Positions 13,701 to 26,500 of a DNA stretch of 64,000 bases are shown piece after piece. This DNA comes from Plecoglossus altivelis (lineage: Eukaryota; Chordata; Actinopteri; Osmeriformes; Plecoglossidae): assembly GCA_036571765.1 (NCBI GenBank), contig BROE01000005.1:6493614-6557613 (forward strand), read 5' to 3'. Numbering within the stretch: position 1 is the stretch's first letter; every line of letters starts with the position of its first letter. The notes under the pieces are model-generated. The model made no database searches and was not told where the DNA came from. It was given only the letters and a program-made list of their open reading frames with translations. Position numbers and translations under genes: made by a program.

Positions 13701-16700
13701 CCCACCCCCTGACTGTCCTTCCCCTAGGCTGTGAGGTCACAAGATCCAATACTGCCAGGTATTCTTTAAGTCCATCCTACTAATGATAAACCCAGCTCAG
13801 TCAGATTTGGAGATGATCAAAGGCAAAGCATCAAAGCCCTTTACTGAGGTAATTAGTCTCTCATTAGCCATATCTTTGACAAATATACCCACCCTGGCAT
13901 CGAAAGCACTCTATTAATCAACTTGGATCTGACAAACGAATATGATGCAATGATGAAACACACATGTCAGGCAGTCTGTGATGTTATATCAGTGATGGAT
14001 TATGGTACTGGCTGTCAAGAAATAAGCACAATCTCCATGTGATGTATGGCTGCAGGGGATATGTTTTGGGTCATCTTGCTGTGACACTATATTTCTTCCA
14101 CGGAGCCTGTTATGGTCATCATTATCAATCTATAACCTGTTATGGGAATATTCTTTCCTCTGAGACTCCCTGGTGTCAACACCTCCAGCTTGTTATCACC
14201 AAAACAATCTAAATAGATGATCTCACCCGCCACCTAAACATGATATCCTCCACACATTAGGAAGACGTGAAGACAGCCCCCCCCTGCTCCCTCCTCCTCC
14301 TCCTCCTCCTCCTCCTCCTCCTCCTGTTCAAGCCCCTGTATTCCTGCCGGATCTCCCCAGGCAAGGAGGACAAGACAGGACAGAGGAGGATAAATCACAC
14401 CCACGGAGCCCTGGCTCTCTCTCCAGCTTTCATTTGCACCAGCAATTAATCAGCCATCACTGGAGAGCTCCTACATGTCAGGCCTGGGATTTTATTAGGG
14501 ATGTCCTTTATAGGCGTTAATGAGACTTATGTCTTCCTTGAGTATTTCATTTGCAGCACACAGGCTGGCTGCGTTGTAACCTTGAGGTGGAAAGGCTCCT
14601 CCACTGTCTGGGAAGCTCTGGCCGTCCTTTGCTGCTCGCCTTTCAAGACTCTTAGCTAGAGTCTCTTTCATTCACTGCCTTGCTTTCCACTCGCTGCTCT
14701 AATTAGACAAAGCTTTGTGTCTCGGAGGTGTCTAATTATAGATGCAATTAGACCCTATTAATTCTGTTTATTTTATGCATTCTTCTCCGTTTAACTGAAA
14801 CGCAAAACTTTGCCCCCCCCCCCCCCCCCCCCCCCCCGCGCTCCCTTTAAAAGAAAAAACTTGTATTATTTTTGGATTCATGTTTTGTGGGTTAATGCTG
14901 GTTATGTTTAATTTAGAAGTTAATTCAGATTGGATTCTGTCAAAGCTGACAGCCGGCACTGCTAGCCTGTCAAACGTGGAGCTCTGTGAAGGGCCCTTGG
15001 CTCCAAACAGACCTAAATCCTCCTCTGTAGTCTACAGAGGAGCAGGTAGAGCAGCAGAACCTCTCCCCCCAGAGAATACTTGGTAGGAAGGGAGCAAACG
15101 CTGTAATTACTTTGACACTAAACATAACAGGAACTAATATAACGTTGATGTTATTTGTTAGTACGTAAAGACGAGCATATTTGGGCAATTTTTCTTTGTT
15201 TATGAACTGTTGTATATGATATATCATTTCAGGAGTCAGGAGAGTATGGCATCCCTCTTACCCTGTCTACTTCTAAACTCTGGACAGCAAAAGCAATAAA
15301 AATACATTTAAAGGGAGTGGTCCCTAACCAGTATGCCTCAAAGACCAGGGTAGTGGTTTGCGAGTCTTCTGTTAGCATTTTTAGAGGGCTTGGTGCTGTA
15401 CTGTGCCCATGTGCTCTGCAGACTGGGTCATATTCTGGTAGCAGAGAATTTCTGGTCAAAGTGTACTTCCAGAAAATAAATACAGAGCCGCTTAACTGGT
15501 TGAAGCGATGCATTATACGTTAACTCAAACAATGTGGAGGTCTAAAAATGTTGTACCGTAAATACCCAAACTCTGTCCCAGCAAGTTGCAGATTAGGGTT
15601 AGTTTACAGAAAATGCGAAGGCTTTATTGCATCAGAAATGATTGTGTGTTCATTCGACCCACCATCGTTAGGTGAGTAACATTTATGAACACCACGCAAG
15701 GATTCACTCCTTATTCGAGACATCTGTATCCCATGTCCTTCTCACAGAGTGAGGTCTTTAATGGTGAGTTAATATGTGCATGTCCTCTGCACCCACGGTC
15801 ATCGACCACGTGCTCCAGCACTGCTGGAGGAGATAGGAGACATGCCCAGCAGACCTGGACGCATTCCGTCCTAGAATTCCGGGCTCTGCGGAGATCGTTT
15901 CATTCACAACCTTGAGAGTACTGGTCAACACTTGTAAAGGCATTTTACAACAAAGAATCCCAGAGACTTGCTTGTAAAATGTTGCTCTACCATCAGCTTA
16001 CAAAATTCTAGAAGGGGGGTGGGTCAAATAAAGAAGTGTGCAGTTAGTAGAGCTGCACTCCTCCAGCTGCTGGGGCCAAAATAGCAGCGTGTCATTATGG
16101 TTGCACTGGGGGAAAACACCCTGTGTTTAGTCTGCTATGGGGGTTGTGTGGTGATCCGAGGGTGAGTTCGGCCAGATATGCGTAAGAAAAACAGTCTAAA
16201 TTAGACCTTTATGATACAGCCTCACACTGCCTCTGAATCTCACAGCTTCAGGCATTGAGATTTTTCATCTTTTCAAGTGATAGAGTAAACTGTGGAGGGG
16301 GGGGGGGGACCTTGCTCACGGGTGTCAGATTATGATGAAATTCTCAACAAAAAGACTATGATTCTTGTAGGACTTTGTTAAGTTGTGTCCAATGAATTTA
16401 CAGTTGAGGTTTTCTGAGGTGATGTATAAATTCATGAACAAGATCAATGGAGTTTGAGCCTTTGTTGTGTCTTGGTGAACGCGCGGCTGCAGGTTCGGCT
16501 GTAGTGGCCTTGGCAGCAGATGACTCAGGGGTGCCCTCATATGATGCAATGCAACCGCAATTCCATATTCCTTTGAACTTGGCCTTTCAAGTCAGCCTAG
16601 CAAATGTTCCTATTTCTGTTATTGTTTTTGTCTTTGTTGTCCTTCTGGTTCTTTGCTCGAGTGTTGTCATCAGGAGTCACAGAGATATATATCATTCGCT

Positions 16701-19700
16701 CAGATTCATGTCACTTTTCAGTGGGTGAACAGAGTCTCTTTGGGATTGAGTGATGTGTCTGATGAGAGGGTTACTGGTTTAGTAAAATGTCGTGACAGGG
16801 TAGCCGTGTCCAGAGTGTTCTCTCATCTGAAATGGTGGCTCGTTGTTTTTGGCGGTCTGGGTTGGCGCTGGAGAGGTGAGCGTGTACCACACACCGCAGG
16901 CCGCCCCCCCCTGAGTTTGATTCCAGCCTGGACAGTTTCTTGCTAACCACCCCCTCTCCCTTTCCTGTCACTCTTCCACTGTCTCCACCAAATACTAAAA
17001 ATCTAGCTAAAGTAATGTTTGAGGAGGATAAGGATGATGTTCAAGAGGAACGAGGGGTTCTAACAGATGACAGCGAGGGCCGTGTGCGTGTGCTAGGTTG
17101 GTGTTTGTCTTCGACTCAGTGTCGAAAGTGTTGCTATGGGCTTTTTCTCCTCATTTTTAGGTTTTATTGCCCACACCTCATTCCAGCCTCTTAGATTAAG
17201 GCACTCCTGGTAAGTGAGAATTTATTCTTCACAGAGGGACATTTGGCCGCCGTTTTACCTGGCACAGAGCTGATGAATTTCTGGAATGGAAACACTCCCA
17301 TTCCTCCGCGAGGGAGCCACTGTGAAATCTTTTTTCTGTTTGATGACAAAACATTTGGGATTCTGAATACACCACGCCTGCTCGTTTGGAGTTGTTGGGG
17401 ACTCGTGGTTTGTCTTTGAGAGGCCCTACGTATGGAGTTGCTCTTCTAATAAGACTCCAAATGGATCTCAAGTGCTCCTTCCTTGAGTGCCTTCAAAGAT
17501 GTGCTCTGCCTGACAGCGTGACTCCATGAACCTCAGTCAGACCTGAGATGTGTGATTTACCCCTGATTCTACCTTGCATTCCACTTTAACAACCTGCCCT
17601 GGCCCCTTAATAGCCTGTAGGGCCATTCTCAACAAGCCTTTCAATCTGACCGCTGTCCACCACAGTCCCATATCGACCCCCTCAGACGAGGAGGCCCCAT
17701 TCATCCATCTTTACCTTTATGCTTAAACCAATACCAGTTCCTTCGCTCAGCTGATTGTATCTCAGGCTTCTCCCTTGTGAATACCTCGTGCCGGTCCTCA
17801 CGCTGCTAGCACTGTCCTGAGCCGTCAAGGCAGCGGGGGGCGGGGGGGGGGGGGGGGGGGGGGGGGCGATGCCGTCATTGACATTCAGAGACGCCATCAT
17901 TTGATTAGCAGCCTACTTGAAAAGGAGAGGTGTTGGTGATCGTAAACGAGTGCGGGGAAGTGAGGTGAGGCAGGATTTTCCAAACACCAGATGGTTCGTC
18001 AAACAGAACTGTGCCGTCCACCTGGAAGCCACAGAGCTGCTCTGCTGTCTATTTTTCCATCCGACTTCAAGTCTGTTGAATTTGCTACTGTGCCGTGTCC
18101 CTGATAGTCAGTACCATTGTGCAACTGTCTTATCAAATATTTAATTTGTCCCACGCTTACCACCATCAAGTCATTCATTTCGAATGCTTTTTGCTTACAT
18201 CCGACGATCAATTTTGAAGCCATGGCCACGTCAGCATGCGTAGGCAAAGCTGTTACGTTTTAACCTTGGCCTTCCTCTCGTCATTCACCACAGTGTGGGT
18301 CTTCAGACCCCGCTGAAAGACCAAGGCTTCTGTCACAATACAAAGATGTGACAAATATCAGTCCTCAGTCCATTCACTGTTCCCTTGGCTGTATGATGAC
18401 ACAGGACAGAGCCATGAAGACTACAGCTCCCCAGTATTCCCCAAAGCAACTCTCCTTCTGAACCACCTAATCAGATATTCAGCCTGCGCTTCTACTTTGG
18501 ATTATAAATAAAATAATCATTTGCACAATGAAATTTCTCGATCACTTCCCCCTGCCTATGATTACCGTGTTTAAAGTATATCATCTGGAAAATACACTTA
18601 GCTTTGAATAGCAATGAGTCAATCCGTTATGTTTTGCTGGAACATCATTTTGTATACTATTAGTGCCATTTTTTGGTCTTTTGGAATGCATTTTTCAACT
18701 CTCTGTTCTACACAGTGTGAAATGGGTGAACACTACATCTGTGAACCTGACATCACCTTGAATTATGGGCATACAGCTTGACTCTACACGCCTCAAAAGT
18801 GTTGTAGTTACTCAAAAGTGTCACTAAAATGTGATGCGATGGTACTTTTGAGTCTGTGAGAACTATATATATGTGTGTGTGTTTGTTTGTCTGGTGGGCC
18901 TCCTGATACATGCATGGCTGTAGCTCTGCTTGCTTTCTGCAGGCTCTGAGGGACATGGCCACGCGAGGGTCCATCACCCCACTTTTCAGCACAAACAGAA
19001 AAACCTTTCGACGGCCATTACGTGTCTCCGTGGCTCCATTACCAAAAAGGCGTCCAGCTGCAGTATTTTCTGTGTGCTTACTTACGCTTGTGGTGTTCAA
19101 CCATTTCGTCGTACAGCAGGTTTGAACCTAGCCCAGAGACAACACAGCCGGTCATGGTATCATCTTAACCCCCAACAAGCTATAGACTCTTCCTCTTTTA
19201 TGTGTACCGAGTGAAGGGATGAAGGTAAAGGTACTAGTAGTTAGCAGTGGACCTATTCCACTAGTAGCAGTGTTGACTGATATCTCCTCTGACAGGGTAA
19301 TTAGGCGATATTAATATGCAATTAAGATAACTTTGCAGTCTGTAGGCTGCTTCAGTGCTGCACAGATAAGTGTTACTGCCGCGGTCTTCATCTAGGAGTT
19401 GTATAAATAATATATTCCATTTCTGTTCCTGGCTCTGCTGGCTCGATTCGCTAGAGCGAGTCACACAGATGGTTATCTCTCGGTTTTCAAAGTAGAAGAG
19501 GGAAACTAACTCTCCCTTTCGCCAAACTCAGTTCTTTTGTCCCTGTGAATTGTGCTCACTGAAGGCAGTCCCTTGTTAATTTCCTTAATGAAAGCACACA
19601 ACTAAAAGTCTGTGCTCTGCCTATCAGGGCTGCCAGGGTGCCATGAAGAACCATCCAGCTTTCTGCACTCGGCTGCTTCTGTCTTCAGCCTGCTGGAGCC

Positions 19701-20559
19701 CAGAGTGTTGTGAGGTGGATGAATGAATGGGAGCTTTATGGAAATGTGTGGAAGTGTAATGGCACACTCTGCTCGTCCTGGTTGCTGGAACAGTAGCTCT
19801 CTCTGTCTTTTATCAAGAGACATGAAAGGAAGACAATAAGCCTCTTCGCTATCAACAATATGGTGTCATCCGTAGAAGATTATCCCTCTGTTTAAGTGGG
19901 AAAAACAAAAGCCAAGGAGACAAAGGATGGAGATCTGAGAGCCAAGGTCTCTTCTCTCTCAATGACTTCACCCATGTTTCTCTCTTTTTTTTCTCCAACT
20001 CTAATCTGCCAGAGTGGCCACTCATATCAGCCTGGGAGGATAACTGCGGTGATCATCTCAATGCCTAATTAGAGTTATTTTAGAGGTTTCTCTGGAGTAC
20101 CTGAAGCCTACTGCTGTCTACCCACCCTCTTATATACGGTAGTTAGTGCATCCAATAACAGATGAATCCCTGCTGACACCCCGTACAAAAGGGTGAGCAT
20201 GACGCTTTCATAACCACACTGCGTGTTCCACTGGTTACGTATTTAGGACAAAGTGTACTGATGCATTGGTCTTGTGTAAAGTGTGGTTCTGTGGTTCTGT
20301 GGACATGTGTAGCACATGGGGCCAACGTGACAGAGTGAGGAGGTTGGTGTCGCGTTCTGGCCACTGACACAATGGGATGCACTCAAGAGGACAATTGAAC
20401 GGACCCCCCCCCACCCCATCCCTCCCACACACACACACACACACACACAAAGACCAATTGTATGAAAGAATGATGTGGCTTTCGTGGAGTGAGGCCAGTA
20501 TTGATGATTGTCGTGGTAATTATCGATCGAGCGCCGTTGAAGAGTGTGCATGTGGTTGT

Positions 20560-20590
<31 letters not shown>

Positions 20591-23500
20591 CGATGATGGA
20601 AGGATAGCCTGAAAGAGAGATAGTCTATGAGGAAGACTGACAGGGCTGACGTCTGAGAGAGAGGGAGAGTGAGATGGAGAGAGAGATGGAGAGAGAGAAC
20701 CAATGGGATTGAGCCAGATGCTTCAGGTCTCCATAGTAACTCCCCACACCTCTTCCCTATTTGCCTGAATTTCTTTATTTATTTTGTTGTCAGCGGTTCC
20801 AGAATAAGTTAATTAAAGCTGAGCCAGGCTGCCGTGCTGTGTGACTTGACAGGAAGCCTGAGCTGATTTGTGATGGATTACCACATTTTATCTTTTCTTT
20901 ATTTACTCTATTAAAGCGCACTTGAGCTTACTTTTATGCTTAAATGAATATTTGGTAAACATTGTTTTTTCAGTCATGTACTAATGATCTTCTAGTTCCC
21001 TCCTTTTTAAATAGGCTTTTAAGTTTAACACATTTTTTTGTTTTTGTGTTTGGAACGGCAACCTGCTGCCGTTGAGGCTGGAAGTGGTCTCAGCCTCGTC
21101 AGTGGTGAAAGGCCCACCGCAGTGTCGTGCTGACAAGCTCAACTCTTAATTGGACTTCACGGAGCGAGGGAAAACACATTAGGGAAACATCAACTACTTT
21201 TACTTCATATTTGATCCCTGGTCTCAAAGCAGGCATACATTCGAGGAACGTCTGGGTGGCGTTCTGAGGTAGGGCTTTTAGGCCCGTTGTCATTTGGAAA
21301 CAAAAGCACAGAGTGAGAATGATAGATCTTACAGCTTTGATTCAGTATTCTAGTGCATTGTTGCCGAGCATCCACCTTTTATTCCAGGGTATTTTGTGGC
21401 TAGGTGAGACCATAATGGGCCAGAGTGTCAATGCCAGGTGAACTGCGTACACCAAGCTGGAAACTCGAAGACTGTGTTGTAGCATCAGTATACTGAACAG
21501 GAACTTTGTTGTTTTTAACTGTCCTCGAAATGTAAAACACTGCCTGTCCAGTGTTGAAAACAGCAAAACCAGTGCATGGCTGTGTGGTTCTCTACCTGTT
21601 CATGGAACAGCGTTAGACTGCCTGCTGTCCGTCAGGATTCCACCCGAGGTCATGTGTCTCCATAATGATTAGGACTGTTAAGAGAAGATGGATGGCCATC
21701 CCCAAATGCCTAAATTGAATCCCAGAAACCTCGCGGGGGGTTGAGATTACCGCAGTAATCACAGCCACATGGCACTGCTAGGTTCAGTTCAAACATCATT
21801 AGTGAGGGATCATACTCTTGAAATATTTAAACCTCAGCTGTCGACTGACAGGAGTTTCGTTAGATTCCATCCTTTTCTGGACGGGGACAGACGCATCCGG
21901 AGAGAGTCTCAACTCGATTAAACATCGGGCTTGAGACTCAACGTATCCCCCATCAGCGTTTCACCCTTTCACCCACCCGACTTTGGGGAATTAACGAAAT
22001 AAGACAGCGATTGTTAGAAGACTCTATATTTGATTGAACTTTGTTTCTCAGCTTACTTTTCTTTTTTTCCCCCGTCTTTTTAAAAGGTCTTTCCTGTGGC
22101 CTTTTAAAGCTGCTAGCTATGGATTCGTTCCCCTCGTTGACACAGTCAGACCCAGGAAGGTGAAGATCATAAGCTTTCTCCTCCCTGTTGGAAGCCATTC
22201 ATGAACGACAAGTCATTGTACTGTGCTGAATGGCGTGCTCCTTTCTCGTTTTCCATGTAGGCTTGTATCCTTTCTGCTCCAGCCATTCTCTAGGGTTTGT
22301 TTGTGCTTTTCATCAAGGCATTTTGGCAGTGTATAGCATTGACCCACTGCTTGTTGCTAATAGCAGCATATAATCACAGCAAGAAAAGACAGCTCTCCAA
22401 GTACCACACCGTCAAAATCATATATTTTCGTTGCTACATTTACTCTAGAAATCCTTCAAGATTTTCCCTAGACAAATAGTAACCAACAGTGTGACACTAA
22501 TAGTGTAGGGCTGTCACAACTCTTTTTGACATTAGGATCAGGGCTAAGGTCGTAGCATCGACTACTCCGGTCTGGTAGCTTTGACGTCTTTGGCTAGTTA
22601 GGCTTCTGTCTGTCGCTGTCTATTATACATCAACTTCTGTTCGTGTTCTTTATTCAACCCAGGGGAGAGATCTTGTCAGTCACTCAGGCATGGGTTTAAA
22701 GAGCACTGCACTGCCATCTAGCAACTTCTATAACGTTCAGATCTAACATTCAGATCTAACATCAAGGACGCCGTGCTGTGTCTGCTACACACAGTTACTT
22801 ACAGTTTCTTCTCTAATGTTTCATAACATTAATGTCATCTTTAAAGGTTGTCATGGTTCCATCTCCTCCAGCTGTGTGACCGGTAGCGGTTATGGTTTGG
22901 GTGGTGAGGGAGGGAGGGAGGAAGGAGGGGGGGGTGGCTTCCTGTCGGGATGTGACTGTTTGGTAATTGAAGCCCACCAGCCCAGTGGCAAGTTAGGAGA
23001 CTAGACTAGACCATAAAACCTTCTGCCCTACCCCTGTCATGAGGGATGTGTCTAGCTTAGCGCTGCGGGTGTCTTAAACAGCCGTCTCACACGATACCGC
23101 AAAATACTGCATAAAGACGCATGTCTAATGATTTCTATCTCCTCCCGGACTGAGCGTTTGCTATTTTTAGAATGCCTAATGCATCTTGATCATTTGCTGT
23201 CAGTGACTATCTAGGGACCAGAGATTATGGCTAGCCTGACAAGCTAACTACCTAGCGCACCTGTTTTCCTGGCTATAGGCAAGAAGCGAGGTCGCGCCAG
23301 TGTAGGTGGGCTATGCCAGTAGGAGGTAACAGGCCAAGACATGTCAGCAGAGCAGACTGTTATTATCTCTGATAAAAATCCATGCGATCCTGACGGCTAC
23401 AATTAGTGTCAGTTGGGGTATTGAGTCTTTAAAAAGGACTCCTGGCCTTTTGGCACCCAGCCTGTCTGGCTGTAGAAGTCTCTAATGAGTCATTAGCCGC

Positions 23501-26500
23501 ATGGCCTGCCCTGTCGTGAGCCCACCTCTTAATGGCACACCTTTCATCTATTTTACAGAGAGGCTGTCGTCTGTCATTAGCGAAGCTCTGAAGTCCTATT
23601 ACCTTAACGTCAATGATAAATGGATGGAATACGGTTGCCAAATGCACTGTCTTAATATCCTGTGGTCAGCCTTTTTCAGTCCCTAACATTAAAGTGTAAT
23701 TGGTAATTGATGTGCTTTTACTTCATTGTTTGATAGTTTAATTGTTTGATGGTGTCTAAAGTGGATGTTTTAGCTGTCTTCAATTAATGGGCCAACACTG
23801 ATTGATGAAAGTGTCGTTAATTGGCTTGGTATTCACCAAAAGTCTTAAACGTCGACACGTGCCTTTGTATGTTTTGAGAAAGAAAAAAAGCAAAGTGCTC
23901 CAATGAAACAGTAGCTGTAATGGGTTCCAGTTTGAAGTGCTGCACTTTGTCATCCACATTTTTTGCTTGTGACTTTTTTGTGTATTTTTTTCTGCCTCTC
24001 TCTCCCCTTGTTTTTGTCTGAAAGTACTCAGCACCTTATTTCCTTTGCCTCTCCTTGCCTTGTATTTGTCACAGGTAGGTCTATAACGGTATGCAGAAGA
24101 GTGACAACCCCTGGCAAGTTGAGAAGCCCCCGTTCCAAGCTGGGGGCAGCCTCTATTGAAAGGGTTCAGGCGCATGCTTTGCATACAGCCTGAGGAGAAA
24201 CATGCAAACGAGCCTTCTTCAAGGCCACTCAGCTAGCGAGTGCCGCTGTTTTTCTTCATGGATTGTTGTATATGTCTCAGATTCTCGACATGGCTATACA
24301 GTCTACAGAAAACCCCAACAATGAAGCTGCCATGTTTAATACACTGTGTGATGTGCTGAGCTACCTCACAATTTTGCACACAATGTGCCGCACGTTCTTG
24401 GTGAAGGACGAGTGAAGTGCAACAGTGGAATCAAACAACCGAGGAATAGTCACCATAGAAATCATGTTCTGTTCCGTCACAAACAGTCACCCTTTCTGTG
24501 GTATGAGATGTTGTAGGTTACCTGATCAGCACCCTACTCTAGCTACCCAAAGCTCTTCAAACATACTAAAACTACCAACTACCTTTCTTCTCAGAGCAAA
24601 CGGTCGCTCCCCAACGTTCTGCTCCAGCAATCTGCCCCGGCTCTCTCCCCCCTCAGCAATCTGCCCCAGCACTCTGCCCCAGCTCTCCCAGGGTTTGTGG
24701 GGGCCAGTCTGTCTCTGTCTGGCCCGCTCCCCTCCCTTGACGGTCACAGCTCGGCTCGTTTTTGATTAAACAGCCTGCAGCGCTGCTGGGGTTCCTGAGC
24801 TTAATAAGAGAGAGGGTAGAGGAGCGCCGATGATGGACCTGGATCTTCAGACACAACAGGATATCCCTCTTGACCCTTCTCTTACTCACTTCCTGCCTCA
24901 CAGCTAGCTTTTTACTCCTTCAGTCTCAATGTCAGGGTTGTGCTAGGACTATGTGGCTTGCCCTTTACTCATTATGATCGTGATGAATTCTCTCCATTCT
25001 TCTCAAGTTTTGCTTGGTTGATGGCTCCTTGATTCACCCTTGAATATGGCCATTTCTCTGCTTGGGCAACCCTTAGTGGCAATGTGTTGAATAATGGATG
25101 AAATCAGATGGGTAAATCTTTTCCCACACCATCAGTTTGCTGTTAAGCATCACAGTCTCAGGAGAGCTTTTTTCTTCTGGCCTTTGAACGTCATTGAAGT
25201 GTTGATTTCTAGCTATTTTGCGTTTGCATGTTACAGTAAAGTCCCATTACCTTTGGGTGAATCTTTCATTTCTGACACCTCGACCTTTCTTTTCCGCTTT
25301 GGTGGTGTTCTGAGTTTGCAAGGCTGATGGCCATAGAAAATGAAGAGAATGGCCTCAGTGATGTCTAAGTTCAAGTAGTCAAGCTTGGTTGTTGACAACG
25401 TTCTTGTCTATTGTATGGAACAATTCTCATTCCACATTCCACACATGACAGGTGTCACATGAGAATTGAACCCGTCTTCACCTTCTCCTCCCTGGAAGAA
25501 TTGATTTACCCCCCAAACCAGCTGAATCGTGTTTTCCCAGCCCCCATATTTAGAGCCCACTGGAACCGCGAACAGTGCTGCTTTCCTGCTGTATGCAGTC
25601 CGCTAACATGCATCCCTTCATCTACTGACCACCAACTCGTAAAAATATATAAATACAGAACGCATACAAAATACAGTTTTTTTTATCAATGAAGTTTTCT
25701 TTTCGGATGTTACAATGAGTCCATCTTCCTTCAGTTTCTGCTTCTCTTGGTACACTACATTCATAGTCTGTGCTGTGTACTGGCCTGCCTCCCTGGACAT
25801 ATTGTGGCACATTAGAAACTGCTGAGCCCGAGAGTGTATAGAATAATCTCCTGTCTCTCTATTTCAATTCAAGCTTGGGAAGAGAAAAAGCTCTTTCTGT
25901 CAGTATGCTGCGCCGAGGAGAGATTGGCTAATCTGTGAAAGCGAGTCTGCTGCTCACTAGAATATTATGCTCGCTGATTTAATGTCCACTCTGTCTCTTT
26001 CTCCTAGGTAAGCACTTTCTGTCCGCCGTCGGGGAGGGGGGCTGGTGCTCGGTTGCAGTGGGCTACCTGGGAGGGCCTGGACGACTGATGGAGGTGATTT
26101 AGCATGGCATGGCTCTCTCCGTTCGCAGTACATAATGCCGGCCAGTGGTCCAGCTACTGCTACGCAGCGATGAAGAAGTTGACCTTTGACATATTGATGG
26201 TCAACAACTTGTTGACCTCTCTTAGAACAATGCCCGTTCATATTTACCTAAAATGAAATCCGATTTGCGTTCCGTTCCTGTTCTTTTTCAGGATTCTGTA
26301 CTTAGCTTTTTCCCCACGTCAATAATAGGTAAAGCTCCTGCCAGGAGTTCATTACTGTACTTCTGTAATGTCCTGGTAACCTTGCAGTACTGATACGCTG
26401 ATGGGGCTGCCACAGCCGTCGAAACAAGTGTGCTCGTGAGGGCTGCTGACTCGGCCTCCATTATGCATGAGGGCCTGACCACCCTCCACCAGCTGTCACT

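Noticed and set aside
17682..17900. Polyproline-containing minus-strand frame
   Set aside because: The proline run is the reverse reading of a poly-G tract, with no other coding signal.
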